The notes: generated by a model from the sequence alone, not told the origin. 64,000 nt of DNA from an uncultured Prevotellaceae bacterium (GCA_900543815.1 UQST01000010.1:1-64000); one strand, 5' to 3'; numbered from the stretch's first letter, positions 25,918 to 36,469 are shown. Numbers and translations: made by a program.

Positions 25918-26466
25918 ATGGACAAAGAAAACAGCAAAAAGCATCCGCTGGAGCGTTTCCACCACTGTCCCATGTGCGGCTCCGGCCACTTCGAAGCCAG
26001 CAGCGAGAAGAGCAAGAAATGCCGTGACTGCGGATTTGAATTCTTCCTCAACTCAGCAGCCGCCACCGTGGCCATCATCGAGGACGGCCACGGACGGGTG
26101 CTGGTGACCCGCCGGGCCAACAATCCCGCCAAGGGGACCCTGGACCTGCCAGGCGGCTTCTGCGACCATGGCGAATCGGCAGAGAGGGGCGTGGTGCGCG
26201 AAGTGATGGAGGAGACAGGGCTGAGGGTGACCGATGTGAGGTATCTGTTCTCGCTACCCAACGTGTATCCCTACAGCGGACTGGACATCTTCACCACCGA
26301 CCTCTTCTTCCTGTGCCGTGTGGAGGAGGGGACTGCCAGGGCCATGGATGACGCGGCAGAACTGATGTGGATACGGTGGGAGGACCTGAGGCCAGCCGAC
26401 TTCGGACTCGACTCCATCAGCCGCGGAGTGAGGCTCCTGCTGGCCAAGAGGGGGATGCAGGCATGA
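25918..26466 (+). CDS. NUDIX hydrolase with zinc ribbon
   Basis: A 182-residue protein. A four-Cys zinc ribbon (CPMC at 17-20, CRDC at 35-38) precedes the NUDIX domain. The Nudix box spans residues 79-102: GGFCDHGESAERG then REVMEETGL, with the metal-binding glutamates of REVMEE at 94-99. The ribbon-plus-Nudix layout resembles NudC-type NADH pyrophosphatases and ADP-ribose pyrophosphatases. Substrate (dinucleotide or nucleoside diphosphate-X) cannot be fixed from sequence. It is followed after 117 bases by GH3. Confidence 0.92.
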   Translation: MDKENSKKHPLERFHHCPMCGSGHFEASSEKSKKCRDCGFEFFLNSAAATVAIIEDGHGRVLVTRRANNPAKGTLDLPGGFCDHGESAERGVVREVMEETGLRVTDVRYLFSLPNVYPYSGLDIFTTDLFFLCRVEEGTARAMDDAAELMWIRWEDLRPADFGLDSISRGVRLLLAKRGMQA

Positions 26467-26583
26467 CAGAGCCCGCCGGCAAGAAGCATAGGCCAGGCCG
26501 GCCGCCATTCTCCGGAAAACGACTAAAACGGCCGTGAGAACCCGATCATAAGTTCAAACAACAAACATATCACTGATAAAACG

Positions 26584-28842
26584 ATGAAAAGAGTACTCTT
26601 AGCACTTGCACTCTTAGTGGGTGCCAGTTGCATGTATGCATCTTCGGACAAGGAGATGGACCGTTTCGTCTCTTCACTCATGAAGAAGATGACACTGCGG
26701 GAGAAACTTGGGCAGCTCAATCTGCAGCCAGGCTCCGACGCCACCACAGGCGGCGCCATGAAGACGGAGTTCGGTCAGCTGGTGGCCGATGGCGAGATGG
26801 GTGCCGTGCTCAATGTGATGGGCAAGGACAAGATACGCAGCATACAGCGTATGGCAGTGGAGGAAAGCCGTCTGGGCATCCCCATCCTGTTCGGCCTCGA
26901 CGTCATTCACGGCTACCACACAATATTCCCCATCCCCCTGGCACAGTCGTGCAGCTGGGACACCGAAGCCATAGAGCGCGGAGCGCGCATCGCAGCCGAG
27001 GAGTGTACCACCGACGGTATCAGCTGGACCTACAGCCCTATGGTGGATATCGCGCTCGACGCCCGCTGGGGCCGCATAGCCGAGGGAAACGGTGAAGACC
27101 CCTACCTGGGAAGCCTCATCGCCGCCGCTCTGGTGCGCGGCTATCAGGGCAACCTGAAGGGTGCCACCGACATCCTGGCCTGCCTGAAGCACTATGCCCT
27201 CTACGGAGCAGTAGAGGCCGGCAAGGACTACAATACCGTAGATATGAGCCACCTGCGCATGTACAACCAGTACTTCCCGCCCTACCGTGCGGCTGTGGAG
27301 GCCGGCGTGGAGAGCGTGATGACCAGCTTCAACCTGGTAGATGGACAGCATGCTACGGCCAACCCATGGCTCATCAATGACGTACTGCGCAAGCAGTGGG
27401 GCTTCAAGGGCTTCGTTGTCACCGACTACGCAAGCATCAGCGAGATGACGACCCACGGGTTCGGCGACCTGAAGCACAACGGCGCAAAGGCCCTGAAGGC
27501 CGGTACCGACATGGACATGTGCTCGCGCGCCTTCATCGCCACCGCCGAGGAAGCCCTGCGCGAGGGCCTTATCAGCATGAAGGATATCGACCAGGCTTGC
27601 CGACGCATACTGGAGGCCAAGTACAAGATAGGGCTTTTCAAGGACCCCTACAAGCACTGCTGCATGACCGACAGCGAGCAGAAGACACGCCTCTTCACCC
27701 CTGAGCACCGCCAGACAGCACGCGACTTCACCGCCGAGACCTTTGTCCTGCTCAAGAACCAGGGCGATGTGCTGCCACTCAAGAAGCAGGGCACCATAGC
27801 CCTCATCGGCCCCAATGCCGTGGCCTCACGCTCTCTGTTGGGCACATGGTGCATTGCCCAGCCCAAGCCGGAGCAGTACCTCTCACTGCGCGAAGCCATG
27901 GAGCAGGCCGTGCAGGGCCGTGCCCAGGTACTGTGCAGCCAGGGATGCAACCTCACCTCATCGGCCCGCGACCTGGAGGGAGGCGACTCACAGGAGATTC
28001 CCATTGTGGATGCCGCCAAGGCGCACGACGAGGCCATGGACATCGCACGTCGATCCGACGTGATAGTATGCGCCATGGGCGAGGGCAGCAACTGGAGTGG
28101 AGAGAGCCGCAGCCGCACCTCGCTGGACCTTCCCGACGAGCAGATGACACTGCTGTGCGACCTTGTGAGCCTGGGCAAACCGCTGGTGCTGCTCAACTTC
28201 AGCGGCCGTCCCACGGTGCTGGACTGGGAAAGCAAGCATGTGCCGGCCATACTGAACGTGTGGTTTGGAGGCACCGAGGCAGCTCCCGCAATCTGCGACG
28301 TGCTCTTCGGCGACAAGGTGCCCTGCGGACGCCTTACCACCAGCCTGCCCCGCGCAACAGGCCAGGAACCGCTTTACTACAACCACCTGTCCACCGGACG
28401 CCCCGTTGCCAACGACACACCAGACTTCCAGCGCTATCAGTCCAACTACCTGGACATACCCAACGGACCCGTATATCCCTTCGGTTACGGACTGAGCTAC
28501 ACAAAGTTTGAGTACGGCAAGATGAGCGTGAGAGTGGATGGACGCAAGGTGCTGGCCACGGTGAAAGTGACCAACACAGGCAATTACGACTCCTACGAAG
28601 TGGTGCAGTGCTACATACACGACCTGGTGTGCCGCTACGCACGGCCCATCAAGGAGCTCAAGGGATTCAGCCGCATCTTCCTCAAGAAAGGCGAGAGCCG
28701 CGAGGTGACCATCACTCTGGACGAAAAGAGCCTGCAGTTCTACGACATGGACGGCACGCCCGTCTTTGAGCCCGGCGAGTTTGACATCATGATGGGAGCC
28801 AACAGCCGCGACCTGCAGAGCCAGCGCGTGACGGTGCTCTGA
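26584..28842 (+). CDS. bglX: Beta-glucosidase, glycoside hydrolase family 3
   Basis: A 752-residue exported enzyme with a signal peptide ending near CMYAS. The N-terminal TIM barrel carries KHYALYGAVEAGKDY and the nucleophile Asp281 in GFVVTDYASI. The alpha/beta sandwich follows with the acid/base region GEGSNWSGESRSRTSLDLP. A C-terminal fibronectin-III-like domain (VKVTNTGNYDSYEVVQCYIHD) completes the BglX architecture. It releases glucose from beta-glucosides in the periplasm. A GH36 gene starts 51 bases downstream; the pair is likely one transcript. Confidence 0.94.
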   Translation: MKRVLLALALLVGASCMYASSDKEMDRFVSSLMKKMTLREKLGQLNLQPGSDATTGGAMKTEFGQLVADGEMGAVLNVMGKDKIRSIQRMAVEESRLGIPILFGLDVIHGYHTIFPIPLAQSCSWDTEAIERGARIAAEECTTDGISWTYSPMVDIALDARWGRIAEGNGEDPYLGSLIAAALVRGYQGNLKGATDILACLKHYALYGAVEAGKDYNTVDMSHLRMYNQYFPPYRAAVEAGVESVMTSFNLVDGQHATANPWLINDVLRKQWGFKGFVVTDYASISEMTTHGFGDLKHNGAKALKAGTDMDMCSRAFIATAEEALREGLISMKDIDQACRRILEAKYKIGLFKDPYKHCCMTDSEQKTRLFTPEHRQTARDFTAETFVLLKNQGDVLPLKKQGTIALIGPNAVASRSLLGTWCIAQPKPEQYLSLREAMEQAVQGRAQVLCSQGCNLTSSARDLEGGDSQEIPIVDAAKAHDEAMDIARRSDVIVCAMGEGSNWSGESRSRTSLDLPDEQMTLLCDLVSLGKPLVLLNFSGRPTVLDWESKHVPAILNVWFGGTEAAPAICDVLFGDKVPCGRLTTSLPRATGQEPLYYNHLSTGRPVANDTPDFQRYQSNYLDIPNGPVYPFGYGLSYTKFEYGKMSVRVDGRKVLATVKVTNTGNYDSYEVVQCYIHDLVCRYARPIKELKGFSRIFLKKGESREVTITLDEKSLQFYDMDGTPVFEPGEFDIMMGANSRDLQSQRVTVL

Positions 28843-28893
28843 CGCACGGCCCCACCCCAACAAGCATTTTCACTAACACAAAACAACAAGACA

Positions 28894-31059
28894 ATGAGAA
28901 GACAGCTCACTATCCTGGCCCTGCTGGCAGCCGCTTCGCTGCCAGCCAAGGACATCTTCGTGAACACCCCCCGAACCACTCTTCTGCTCAAGGCAGAGGA
29001 CAACAAGCCCTTGCACATCAGCTACTATGGCGACAAGGTGACCGATGCCGAGGAGGTTTACCGCGCCTTCAGCCTGTGGCAGGAGGCATATCCCGCCTTC
29101 GGCCTGGGCAATGACTTCGTCCCCGCACTGAGCGTGCGGCATGCCGACGGCAACATGAGCACCGAACTGGTATATCAGTCCGACAAGGAGACCAAGGAGG
29201 CGAATGCCACCGTATATACCATTACGATGAAGGACAAAGCCTATGACTTCTACGTGGATATGTGCTACCGTGCCTACGACAACTGCGATGTGATAGAGGC
29301 ATGGAGCGTGATACGCAACGGCGAGAAGAAGCCTGTCACACTGCTCAAATATGCAAGCGCCTACCTGCCCGTGCGCCAAGGGGACGTGTGGGTAAGCCAC
29401 GAGCACGGCAACTGGGGCGCCGAGGCATACATCACCGAGGAGCCTCTCAAGCCCGGCATATTCGAGATGCATGACCTGACCGGCAATAAGAACTCCTTTG
29501 AGAACCGCCCCAACATGATGCTCTCACTGGACGGCAAGCCCCAGGAAAACAGCGGACGCACTATAGGTGCAGTGCTCTGCTGGAGCGGCAACTTCCGCTT
29601 CACGGTGGATACGCAGGACAAGAAGACACACCACCTGGTGGCAGGCATCGACGACGCCAACTCGCAGTACAGCCTGGCCAAGGGCGAGACCTTCACCACC
29701 CCGGCACTGGCACTGGCCTACAGCGACGAGGGAAAAGGCGGTGTGAGCCGCAGTTACCACCGATGGGCACGGCTCAACAACATGGTGCACAACGGCAACG
29801 CCCTGCGCAAGACACTGCTCAACTCGTGGGAAGGAGTCTATCTGAACGTCACCGAGGAAGGCATGGTGAAGATGATGGACGGCGTGAAGCAGGTTGGCGG
29901 AGAGCTCTTTGTGATGGACGACGGATGGTTTGGCAACAAGTACAAGCGCAGCGTGGATGACTGCGCACTGGGCGACTGGGTGACCGACAAGGAGAAGCTG
30001 CCCCGCGGGGTGGCCTATCTGGAGCAGGAGTGTGCCAAGCGCGGACTCAAGTGGGGCATATGGATAGAGCCCGAGATGACCAATACGAAGAGCGAGCTAT
30101 ACGAGAAGCACCCCGACTGGGTAGTGTGTCACCCCACACGCCAGCCCAGTACAGGACGTGGCGGCACGCAGCTCACCCTGGACATGAGCAACCCTGCCGT
30201 GCAGGACTTTGTGTTCAAGGTGGTGGACGACATTATGAAGGAGACGCCCAACACATACTATATCAAGTGGGACTGTAACCACACACTCACCAATTTCGGT
30301 TCGCACTATCTCTCCGCCGACAAGCAGAGCCACCTCTACGTAGATTACCAGCTGGGGCTCATCAGCACCCTGAAGCGCATCCGCGAGAAGTATCCCAACC
30401 TGGTCATCCAGTGCTGCGCAAGCGGAGGCGGGCGCGTCAACTATGGTCTGATGCCCTATTTCGACGAGTTCTGGGTGAGTGACAACACCGATGCACGCCA
30501 GCGCCTCTACATCCAGTGGGGCACCAGCATGTACTTCCCGGCCAACTCCATGGCACAGCACGTGAGCGCAAGCCCCAACCACCAGACCGGTCGCCGCATC
30601 CCCCTGAAGTTCCGCTTCGACGTGGCCATGACGGGACGCCTGGGCATGGAGATGAAACCATCCGACCTCACAGCCGATGAGATGAAGTTCGCCCAGGGCG
30701 CGTTCAGCCTCTACAAGGAGACCATCCGACCCCTGGTACAGCTGGGCGACCAGTACCGCATCATATCTCCCTATGAGGGCAACGGCTATGCGAGCCAGCT
30801 CTTCATCAATGAAGAGAAGACCAAGGCCGTGTTCTTCGCCTACAAGTTCGACACTGACGTGTTCATGTCACGTCCCCGCTTCATGTTTGCCGGCCTCAAT
30901 CCCGACGCACGCTACACCCTTCGCCAGGTGAATGCAAACGGCCGCAAAGACCACTGGGAGGGCTATACCTTCACCGGCAAGTTCCTCATGAACCGCGGTA
31001 TAGAAATCAATCTCAACGGCGAATATGACAGCTGCGTAATCCTGCTCGACAAGCAGTAA
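28894..31059 (+). CDS. Alpha-galactosidase, glycoside hydrolase family 36
   Basis: A 721-residue enzyme with a short signal peptide (MRRQLTILALLAAASLPA). GH36 clan-D motifs are clear: NSWEGVYLNVTEEG, VMDDGWFG, WGIWIEPEM, the nucleophile Asp460 in YIKWDCN, QCCASGGGR, and acid/base Asp530 in WVSDNTDA. It removes alpha-1,6-galactose from raffinose-type oligosaccharides or galactomannan. It follows GH3 closely and ends before a good terminator at 31157. Confidence 0.94.
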   Translation: MRRQLTILALLAAASLPAKDIFVNTPRTTLLLKAEDNKPLHISYYGDKVTDAEEVYRAFSLWQEAYPAFGLGNDFVPALSVRHADGNMSTELVYQSDKETKEANATVYTITMKDKAYDFYVDMCYRAYDNCDVIEAWSVIRNGEKKPVTLLKYASAYLPVRQGDVWVSHEHGNWGAEAYITEEPLKPGIFEMHDLTGNKNSFENRPNMMLSLDGKPQENSGRTIGAVLCWSGNFRFTVDTQDKKTHHLVAGIDDANSQYSLAKGETFTTPALALAYSDEGKGGVSRSYHRWARLNNMVHNGNALRKTLLNSWEGVYLNVTEEGMVKMMDGVKQVGGELFVMDDGWFGNKYKRSVDDCALGDWVTDKEKLPRGVAYLEQECAKRGLKWGIWIEPEMTNTKSELYEKHPDWVVCHPTRQPSTGRGGTQLTLDMSNPAVQDFVFKVVDDIMKETPNTYYIKWDCNHTLTNFGSHYLSADKQSHLYVDYQLGLISTLKRIREKYPNLVIQCCASGGGRVNYGLMPYFDEFWVSDNTDARQRLYIQWGTSMYFPANSMAQHVSASPNHQTGRRIPLKFRFDVAMTGRLGMEMKPSDLTADEMKFAQGAFSLYKETIRPLVQLGDQYRIISPYEGNGYASQLFINEEKTKAVFFAYKFDTDVFMSRPRFMFAGLNPDARYTLRQVNANGRKDHWEGYTFTGKFLMNRGIEINLNGEYDSCVILLDKQ

Positions 31060-31156
31060 GGCACCCGCAAGGGGACTCCCGGCCCGCCGCCTCGGCACCG
31101 GGACACCCCTGTCCGGCCTTTCTGCCCTGCCCCCGCAGGGATTGACCACGTACCAC

Positions 31157-31202
31157 GAGTGCGCCAGGACACACACAGGAGTGTACTGGCGCACTCTCTT
31201 TT
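31157..31202 (+). terminator. Rho-independent terminator of the GH3-GH36 operon
   Basis: A perfect 11-bp stem GAGTGCGCCAG (31157-31167) and CTGGCGCACTC (31186-31196), followed by TCTTTT. Confidence 0.82.
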
Positions 31203-31331
31203 CCAGGCCGGCCGGAGATGAGAGCCGTGACAGAGCGGCCGATGCAGCAGCCCAAGGGGAGCGGACAAACGCACCTGACATCCCCGGAGAAGCCACGAAG
31301 ACCGACACCCCAGCCTGACCGCCCGTCAAAC

Positions 31332-31409
31332 GCAAGGCGCTGCAAGGCCCGACTCAGCGCGCTGCGATGACCGATGCACCGCACTGCGATGGCCAACGCA
31401 CCGTACTGC
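31332..31409. repeat. 22-bp-phased palindromic array 4 (4 units)
   Basis: Cores at 31332 (GCAAGGCGCTGC), 31354 (TCAGCGCGCTGC), 31376 (GCACCGCACTGC) and 31398 (GCACCGTACTGC), exactly 22 bp apart. Confidence 0.92.
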
Positions 31410-31589
31410 GTCATCCGTCCCGCAACAAAGACGCACACCAGGAGGCGCACCCACACCCTCCACGAAGGCCTGCCGCCACACCGGACCATCGCCCCGAAGC
31501 ACCCCCAGGAGAGCACCCGACCGCCCCCGGCAGGAAGCCTCAGAATCCAAAAAACACTTATATATAATGTGTAATAGCGAAAATTGCAC

Positions 31590-31597
31590 TACCTTTG
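31590..31597 (+). promoter_or_regulatory. Promoter -7 box for topA operon
   Basis: TACCTTTG about 42 bases before the topA ATG. Confidence 0.8.
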
Positions 31598-31638
31598 CCG
31601 CCGCTAAACGTTCGATAGAAGCATAAGGAGAACTTACG

Positions 31639-33984
31639 ATGAAGGAGAATTTGGTAATCGTGGAGAGCCCTGCAAAGGCCAAAACCATAGAGAAGTTTTT
31701 AGGAGAAGACTACTGTGTGATGTCCAGTTATGGGCACATACGTGACCTGAAGAAGAAGTCGTTCAGCGTAGATGAGAAGACTTTCCTGCCACAGTATGAG
31801 ATCCCCGCCGACAAGGCACGCGTGGTGGCACAACTGCGCAAGCAGATGCAGGAGTCGGGCACAGTGTGGCTCGCATCCGATGAAGACCGCGAGGGAGAGG
31901 CCATCAGCTGGCACCTGAGCGAGGTGCTGGGGCTTGACCCCAAGCACACACGACGCATCGTGTTCCACGAAATCACCAAGCCCGCCATCCTGGAGGCCAT
32001 CAAGAACCCCAGGGAAATCGACCTCAACCTGGTCAACGCACAGCAGGCACGCCGCGTGCTCGACCGTATCGTGGGCTTCAAGCTCAGCCCCGTGCTCTGG
32101 CGCAAGGTGAAGCCCGCCCTGAGCGCAGGACGTGTGCAGAGCGTGGCAGTGAGACTGATAGTGGAGCGCGAGAGGGAGATACAGCAGTTCAAGGGCGAAG
32201 ACAACTTCCGCATCACCGCCGTCTTCACCGACGCACAGGGTTGCGAAGTGAAGGCCGAGCTCAATCATCGCTTCGCCACAGAAGCGCAGGCCGAGGAGTT
32301 CCTGCGCAAGTGCATAGGTGCGAAGTTCACTGTACAGGACGTGAGTGTGAAGCCGCAGAAGCGCACACCCGCCCCTCCATTCACCACCAGCACCCTGCAG
32401 CAGGAAGCGGCACACAAACTGGGCTTCACCGTAGCGCAGACCATGATGGTGGCACAGCACCTGTACGAGAGCGGACGCATCACTTACATGCGTACCGACA
32501 GCGTCAATCTGAGCAACCTCTGCCTGGGTGCATGCAGCACCATGATAGCAGGCAGCATGGGTGACAATTACGTGAAGACACGCCAATACCACACCAGCTC
32601 GAAGGGCGCACAGGAGGCCCACGAGGCCATCCGCCCTACGTACGTGGAGAACCAGCAGATTGAAGGCACCCAGCAAGAGAAGCGCCTGTACGACCTGATA
32701 TGGAAGCGCACCGTGGCGAGCCAGATGGCAGACGCCGAGGTAGAGAAGACCCAGGTGAACATCAGCGTGGAGGGGACAGACGAGTACTTCGTTGCCCAGG
32801 GCGAGGTAATCAAGTTTGACGGCTTCCTGCGCGTATATAAAGAGACCGAGGGAGAGAATGAGAGCGCCACCGAGGCCGAGGCCACACTGCCCGCACTCAC
32901 CGTGGGCGAGGCTCTCAACCGCAGCACCCTGACCGCCACACAGCGCTTTGCACAGCACCCCGTGCGCTACAACGAGGCAAGTCTGGTGCGCAAGTTGGAG
33001 GAGTTGGGCATCGGACGTCCCAGCACCTACGCAGCCACCATCACCACCATACAGCAGCGCGAATACGTGGCCAAGGGCGACAAGGCCGGCGAGGAGCGCA
33101 CCCAGGAGGTCATCACACTGGCAGGCGACGAACTGGCACACAGCCAGAACAAGACCACGGTAGGCGCCGAGCGCGGCAAGCTGATGCCCACCGACATCGG
33201 TATCGTAGTCAATGACTTCCTGCAGGAGAACTTTCCCACCATCATGGATTACAACTTCACCGCCGACATCGAGAAGGATTTCGACGAGATAGCAGAGGGG
33301 CACAAGGAGTGGACAGGCGTCATCAAGCAGTTCTACAAGGAGTTCGAACCGCTGGTGGAGCAGTCTATCAATGCCCGCGGAGAAAAGCGCGTGGGCGAGA
33401 GAGAACTGGGCGTTGATCCCAAGAGCGGGCTTCCCATATCAGTGAAGATAGGTCGCTTTGGCCCCGTAGTACAGATGGGCAAGACCGACGACAACGTGAA
33501 ACCCCGCTTTGCACAGCTCAAGAAGGGCCAGACCATGGAGTCCATCACCCTGGAGGAGGCACTCAAATTGCTGCAGCTGCCGCACAAGTTGGGAGAATAT
33601 CAGGGCAAGCCCGTGACAGTAGGCGCAGGCAAATACGGCCCCTACGTAGCTCACGACGGCACCTATGTATCCATCCCCAAGGACATCGACCCGCTGAAGA
33701 TAACCTTCGAGCAGGCCGTAATCCTGGTGCACCGCAAACAGATAGAGGAAGAAGAGCGCCATCTGAAGCGTTTCGAAGAGGATGCCAGCATGGAGATACT
33801 GAATGGACGCTACGGCCCATACATTGTACTCGACGGGGTCAACTACCGCATCCCCAAGGGACAGCAGGCCAAGGCCGCCTCGCTCACCTACGAGGAGTGC
33901 AAGGCCATCATCGAGGCACAGGGCGAGAAGGCGCAGAACGCCAAGGGCACACACCGCAAGGGTACACGCAAGACACAGGCTTAA
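31639..33984 (+). CDS. topA: DNA topoisomerase I
   Basis: A 781-residue type IA topoisomerase that relaxes negative supercoils. The Toprim domain is at the N-terminus (LVIVESPAKAKTIEKFLG; acidic triad in DEDREGEAISWHL). The active-site Tyr283 is in GRITYMRTDSV. Later motifs HEAIRP and LEELGIGRPSTYA match the family. The C-terminus carries two Toprim-associated repeats (VGAGKYGPYVAHDG and ILNGRYGPYIVLDG) and a Lys-rich tail (TQ, KGTRKTQA) instead of zinc fingers, as in other Bacteroidetes. It heads a tight string with aroK, speA and argB. Confidence 0.97.
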   Translation: MKENLVIVESPAKAKTIEKFLGEDYCVMSSYGHIRDLKKKSFSVDEKTFLPQYEIPADKARVVAQLRKQMQESGTVWLASDEDREGEAISWHLSEVLGLDPKHTRRIVFHEITKPAILEAIKNPREIDLNLVNAQQARRVLDRIVGFKLSPVLWRKVKPALSAGRVQSVAVRLIVEREREIQQFKGEDNFRITAVFTDAQGCEVKAELNHRFATEAQAEEFLRKCIGAKFTVQDVSVKPQKRTPAPPFTTSTLQQEAAHKLGFTVAQTMMVAQHLYESGRITYMRTDSVNLSNLCLGACSTMIAGSMGDNYVKTRQYHTSSKGAQEAHEAIRPTYVENQQIEGTQQEKRLYDLIWKRTVASQMADAEVEKTQVNISVEGTDEYFVAQGEVIKFDGFLRVYKETEGENESATEAEATLPALTVGEALNRSTLTATQRFAQHPVRYNEASLVRKLEELGIGRPSTYAATITTIQQREYVAKGDKAGEERTQEVITLAGDELAHSQNKTTVGAERGKLMPTDIGIVVNDFLQENFPTIMDYNFTADIEKDFDEIAEGHKEWTGVIKQFYKEFEPLVEQSINARGEKRVGERELGVDPKSGLPISVKIGRFGPVVQMGKTDDNVKPRFAQLKKGQTMESITLEEALKLLQLPHKLGEYQGKPVTVGAGKYGPYVAHDGTYVSIPKDIDPLKITFEQAVILVHRKQIEEEERHLKRFEEDASMEILNGRYGPYIVLDGVNYRIPKGQQAKAASLTYEECKAIIEAQGEKAQNAKGTHRKGTRKTQA

Positions 33985-33996
33985 GGCACAAGACAG

Positions 33997-34569
33997 ATGA
34001 AGAGAATCATACTGGTGGGCTACATGGGGTCGGGAAAGACAACCATTGGTCGGCAACTCGCACGCAACCTGGGACTGGAATTCTACGACCTGGACTGGTA
34101 CATCGAGACCCGTTACCACTGCACCGTAGCACAGATCTTCGCCGAGCGCGGCGAGGAAGGATTCAGGGAGATGGAGCGTAACATGCTGCACGAAGTGGCT
34201 GAATTTGAGAACATCGTACTCTCTTGCGGAGGAGGCACACCCTGCTTCTATGACAATATGGACTATCTGAACGAGCAGGGAGAGACCGTTTATCTGAAAG
34301 CCACACCGCAAGTGCTGGCCAAACACTTGATGATGGGACGCGTGGAGCGGCCCCTTATCAAGGGCAAGAGCGAAGGCGAGCTGCTCGAGTACATACAGAC
34401 TTCACTCAAGACCAGAGAGCCATTCTACAGCAAGGCCAAGCACACGCTCGACGTGAATCTGCTGGACAACCACAGCAAGATACAGGAGAGCGTGAAGCTG
34501 ATGTGCCGGCTCCTGGACCTCCCCTACACCACTGAACCCAAGAACAAGACAAGCAAATACCCGTACTGA
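33997..34569 (+). CDS. aroK: Shikimate kinase
   Basis: A 190-residue P-loop enzyme phosphorylating shikimate. Walker A GYMGSGKTT is at 8-16, the substrate Asp and Arg sites are in DLDWYIE and EEGFREMERN, and GGGTPCF is the conserved glycine loop. The lid Arg lies in MGRVERPLI. It starts 12 bases after topA and ends one base before the speA ATG, so the three are co-translated on one message. Confidence 0.96.
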   Translation: MKRIILVGYMGSGKTTIGRQLARNLGLEFYDLDWYIETRYHCTVAQIFAERGEEGFREMERNMLHEVAEFENIVLSCGGGTPCFYDNMDYLNEQGETVYLKATPQVLAKHLMMGRVERPLIKGKSEGELLEYIQTSLKTREPFYSKAKHTLDVNLLDNHSKIQESVKLMCRLLDLPYTTEPKNKTSKYPY

Positions 34570-34570
34570 A

Positions 34571-36463
34571 ATGAAGAAATGGAGAATAGAAGACTCGGAA
34601 GAGCTGTACAACATAAAGGGCTGGGGAGTAAGCTACTTCGGCATCAATGACAAGGGACACGTGTATGTGACGCCCAAGAAGGACAGCGTGCAGGTAGATC
34701 TCCAGGAGGTGATTGACCGCCTGTCGGCACGCCACGTGACCACACCCGTGCTGCTGCGATTCCCCGACATACTGGACAACCGCATCGAGAAGACCGATGA
34801 ATGCTTCCGCAAAGCCGAAAAGGAATACGACTACAAGGGCGAGCACTTCATCATCTTCCCCATCAAGGTCAACCAGATGAGACCCGTGGTGGAGGAAATC
34901 ATCAGCCATGGCAAGCGTTACAATCTGGGTCTGGAAGCCGGTTCCAAGCCCGAGCTCCATGCCGTGCTGGCCACTAACATGGACAGCGACAGCCTCATCA
35001 TCTGCAACGGACACAAGGACCAGAACTACATCGAGCTGGCTCTTCTGGCACAGAAGATGGGCAAGCGCGTGTTTCTCGTTGTGGAGAAATTGCCCGAGCT
35101 TACCGCTATAGCCGAGACTGCAAGCCGCCTCGGCGTGAAACCCAACCTGGGCATACGCATCAAGCTAGCGAGCAACGGTTCGGGTAAATGGAGCGAAAGT
35201 GGAGGCGATGCAAGCAAGTTCGGCCTCAACTCCTCTGAGCTGCTCATGGCTCTGGAGCAGCTTGACAAGATGGGCCTACGCGACTGCCTCAAGCTCATCC
35301 ACTTCCATATAGGCTCGCAGATAAACAAGATCAGGCGCATCAGCACCGCCCTGCGCGAGATAGCACAATATTATGTACAGTTGCGCACAATGGGCTTCAA
35401 CATCGAATTTGTAGATTGCGGAGGCGGACTCGGTGTCGATTACGACGGCACGCGAAGCAGTAACAGCGAGAGCAGTGTGAACTACAGCATACAGGAGTAT
35501 GTCAACGACTGCGTCTATACACTGGCTGAAGCGTCGGACAAAAACGGCATCCCGCACCCGAGCATCATCACCGAAGGCGGGCGCTCGCTCACTGCCCACC
35601 ACAGCGTACTCATCCTCGACGTGCTCGAGAGCGTGAGCGCACCGCAGATGCCAGAGGATTTCCAGCCCGGAGCAGAAGACCACCAGCTGGTGCACGACCT
35701 GACGGAAATATGGGACAAGCTGTCCCAGCGCTCCCTCCTGGAGGACTGGCACGATGCCGAAGACATACGGGAAGAGGCACTCGACCTCTTCCGCCATGGC
35801 ATCATAGACCTGAAGACGAGGGCTCAGATTGAGTCGCTCTATTGGGCCATAAGCCATGAGGTGGCCGAGTTAGCGCACCATCAGAAGCATGTTCCAGACG
35901 AGCTCCGCAAGCTGGACAAGCAGATGGCGGACAAGTACTTCTGCAACTTCAGCCTCTTCCAGAGCATGCCGGACTCCTGGGGAATTGACCAACTCTTCCC
36001 CATCATGCCCATCTCACGCCTCAACGAGCAGCCTACGCGCAGCGCCACACTGCAGGACATCACCTGCGACAGCGACGGCAAGATCACGGCCTACGTGAAT
36101 GGCGGACAGCAGACAAACTATATCCCGCTGCATCCCGTACGCCTGAATGACCACTATTATATAGGTGTGTTCCTGGTGGGAGCCTACCAGGAGATACTGG
36201 GCAATATGCACAACCTCTTCGGCGACACCAATGCGGTGCACATCTCTGTGGATGAGAACGGCTACAACATCGAGCAGGTCATCGACGGAGAGACCGTGGC
36301 CGACGTGCTCGAATACGTACAGTACAACCCCAAGAAACTGGTGCGCCGACTGGAGATATGGGTGAGCAAGGCCATCAAGGACGGCAAGATTACCGAGACC
36401 GAGGGCAAGGAGTTTATCAACAACTACCGTGCCGGCCTCTACGGATACACTTATCTGGAATAA
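34571..36463 (+). CDS. speA: Biosynthetic arginine decarboxylase
   Basis: A 630-residue PLP enzyme making agmatine from arginine, the first step of putrescine synthesis. The PLP Lys99 is in FPIKVNQMRPV. LGLEAGSKPEL, HFHIGSQI, the glycine loop VDCGGGLGVDYDG, and EGGRSLTAHHS are family blocks. Length and N-terminal SVSYFGINDKGH match SpeA rather than ornithine or lysine decarboxylases. It lies in the topA-aroK-speA-argB string; argB follows after 6 bases, linking both arginine synthesis and arginine use. Confidence 0.96.
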   Translation: MKKWRIEDSEELYNIKGWGVSYFGINDKGHVYVTPKKDSVQVDLQEVIDRLSARHVTTPVLLRFPDILDNRIEKTDECFRKAEKEYDYKGEHFIIFPIKVNQMRPVVEEIISHGKRYNLGLEAGSKPELHAVLATNMDSDSLIICNGHKDQNYIELALLAQKMGKRVFLVVEKLPELTAIAETASRLGVKPNLGIRIKLASNGSGKWSESGGDASKFGLNSSELLMALEQLDKMGLRDCLKLIHFHIGSQINKIRRISTALREIAQYYVQLRTMGFNIEFVDCGGGLGVDYDGTRSSNSESSVNYSIQEYVNDCVYTLAEASDKNGIPHPSIITEGGRSLTAHHSVLILDVLESVSAPQMPEDFQPGAEDHQLVHDLTEIWDKLSQRSLLEDWHDAEDIREEALDLFRHGIIDLKTRAQIESLYWAISHEVAELAHHQKHVPDELRKLDKQMADKYFCNFSLFQSMPDSWGIDQLFPIMPISRLNEQPTRSATLQDITCDSDGKITAYVNGGQQTNYIPLHPVRLNDHYYIGVFLVGAYQEILGNMHNLFGDTNAVHISVDENGYNIEQVIDGETVADVLEYVQYNPKKLVRRLEIWVSKAIKDGKITETEGKEFINNYRAGLYGYTYLE

Positions 36464-36469
36464 TACAAC

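Larger units (their letters stand above)
31060..31638. other. Intergenic stretch between GH36 and topA
   Basis: Holds the terminator at 31157, the palindromic array at 31332-31409, a near-palindromic AT island at 31554-31572, and the topA promoter at 31590. No gene is seen. Confidence 0.7.

Noticed and set aside
31699..33303. 534-codon minus-strand frame inside topA
   Set aside because: It is antisense to clear topoisomerase I motifs; a GC-driven shadow.
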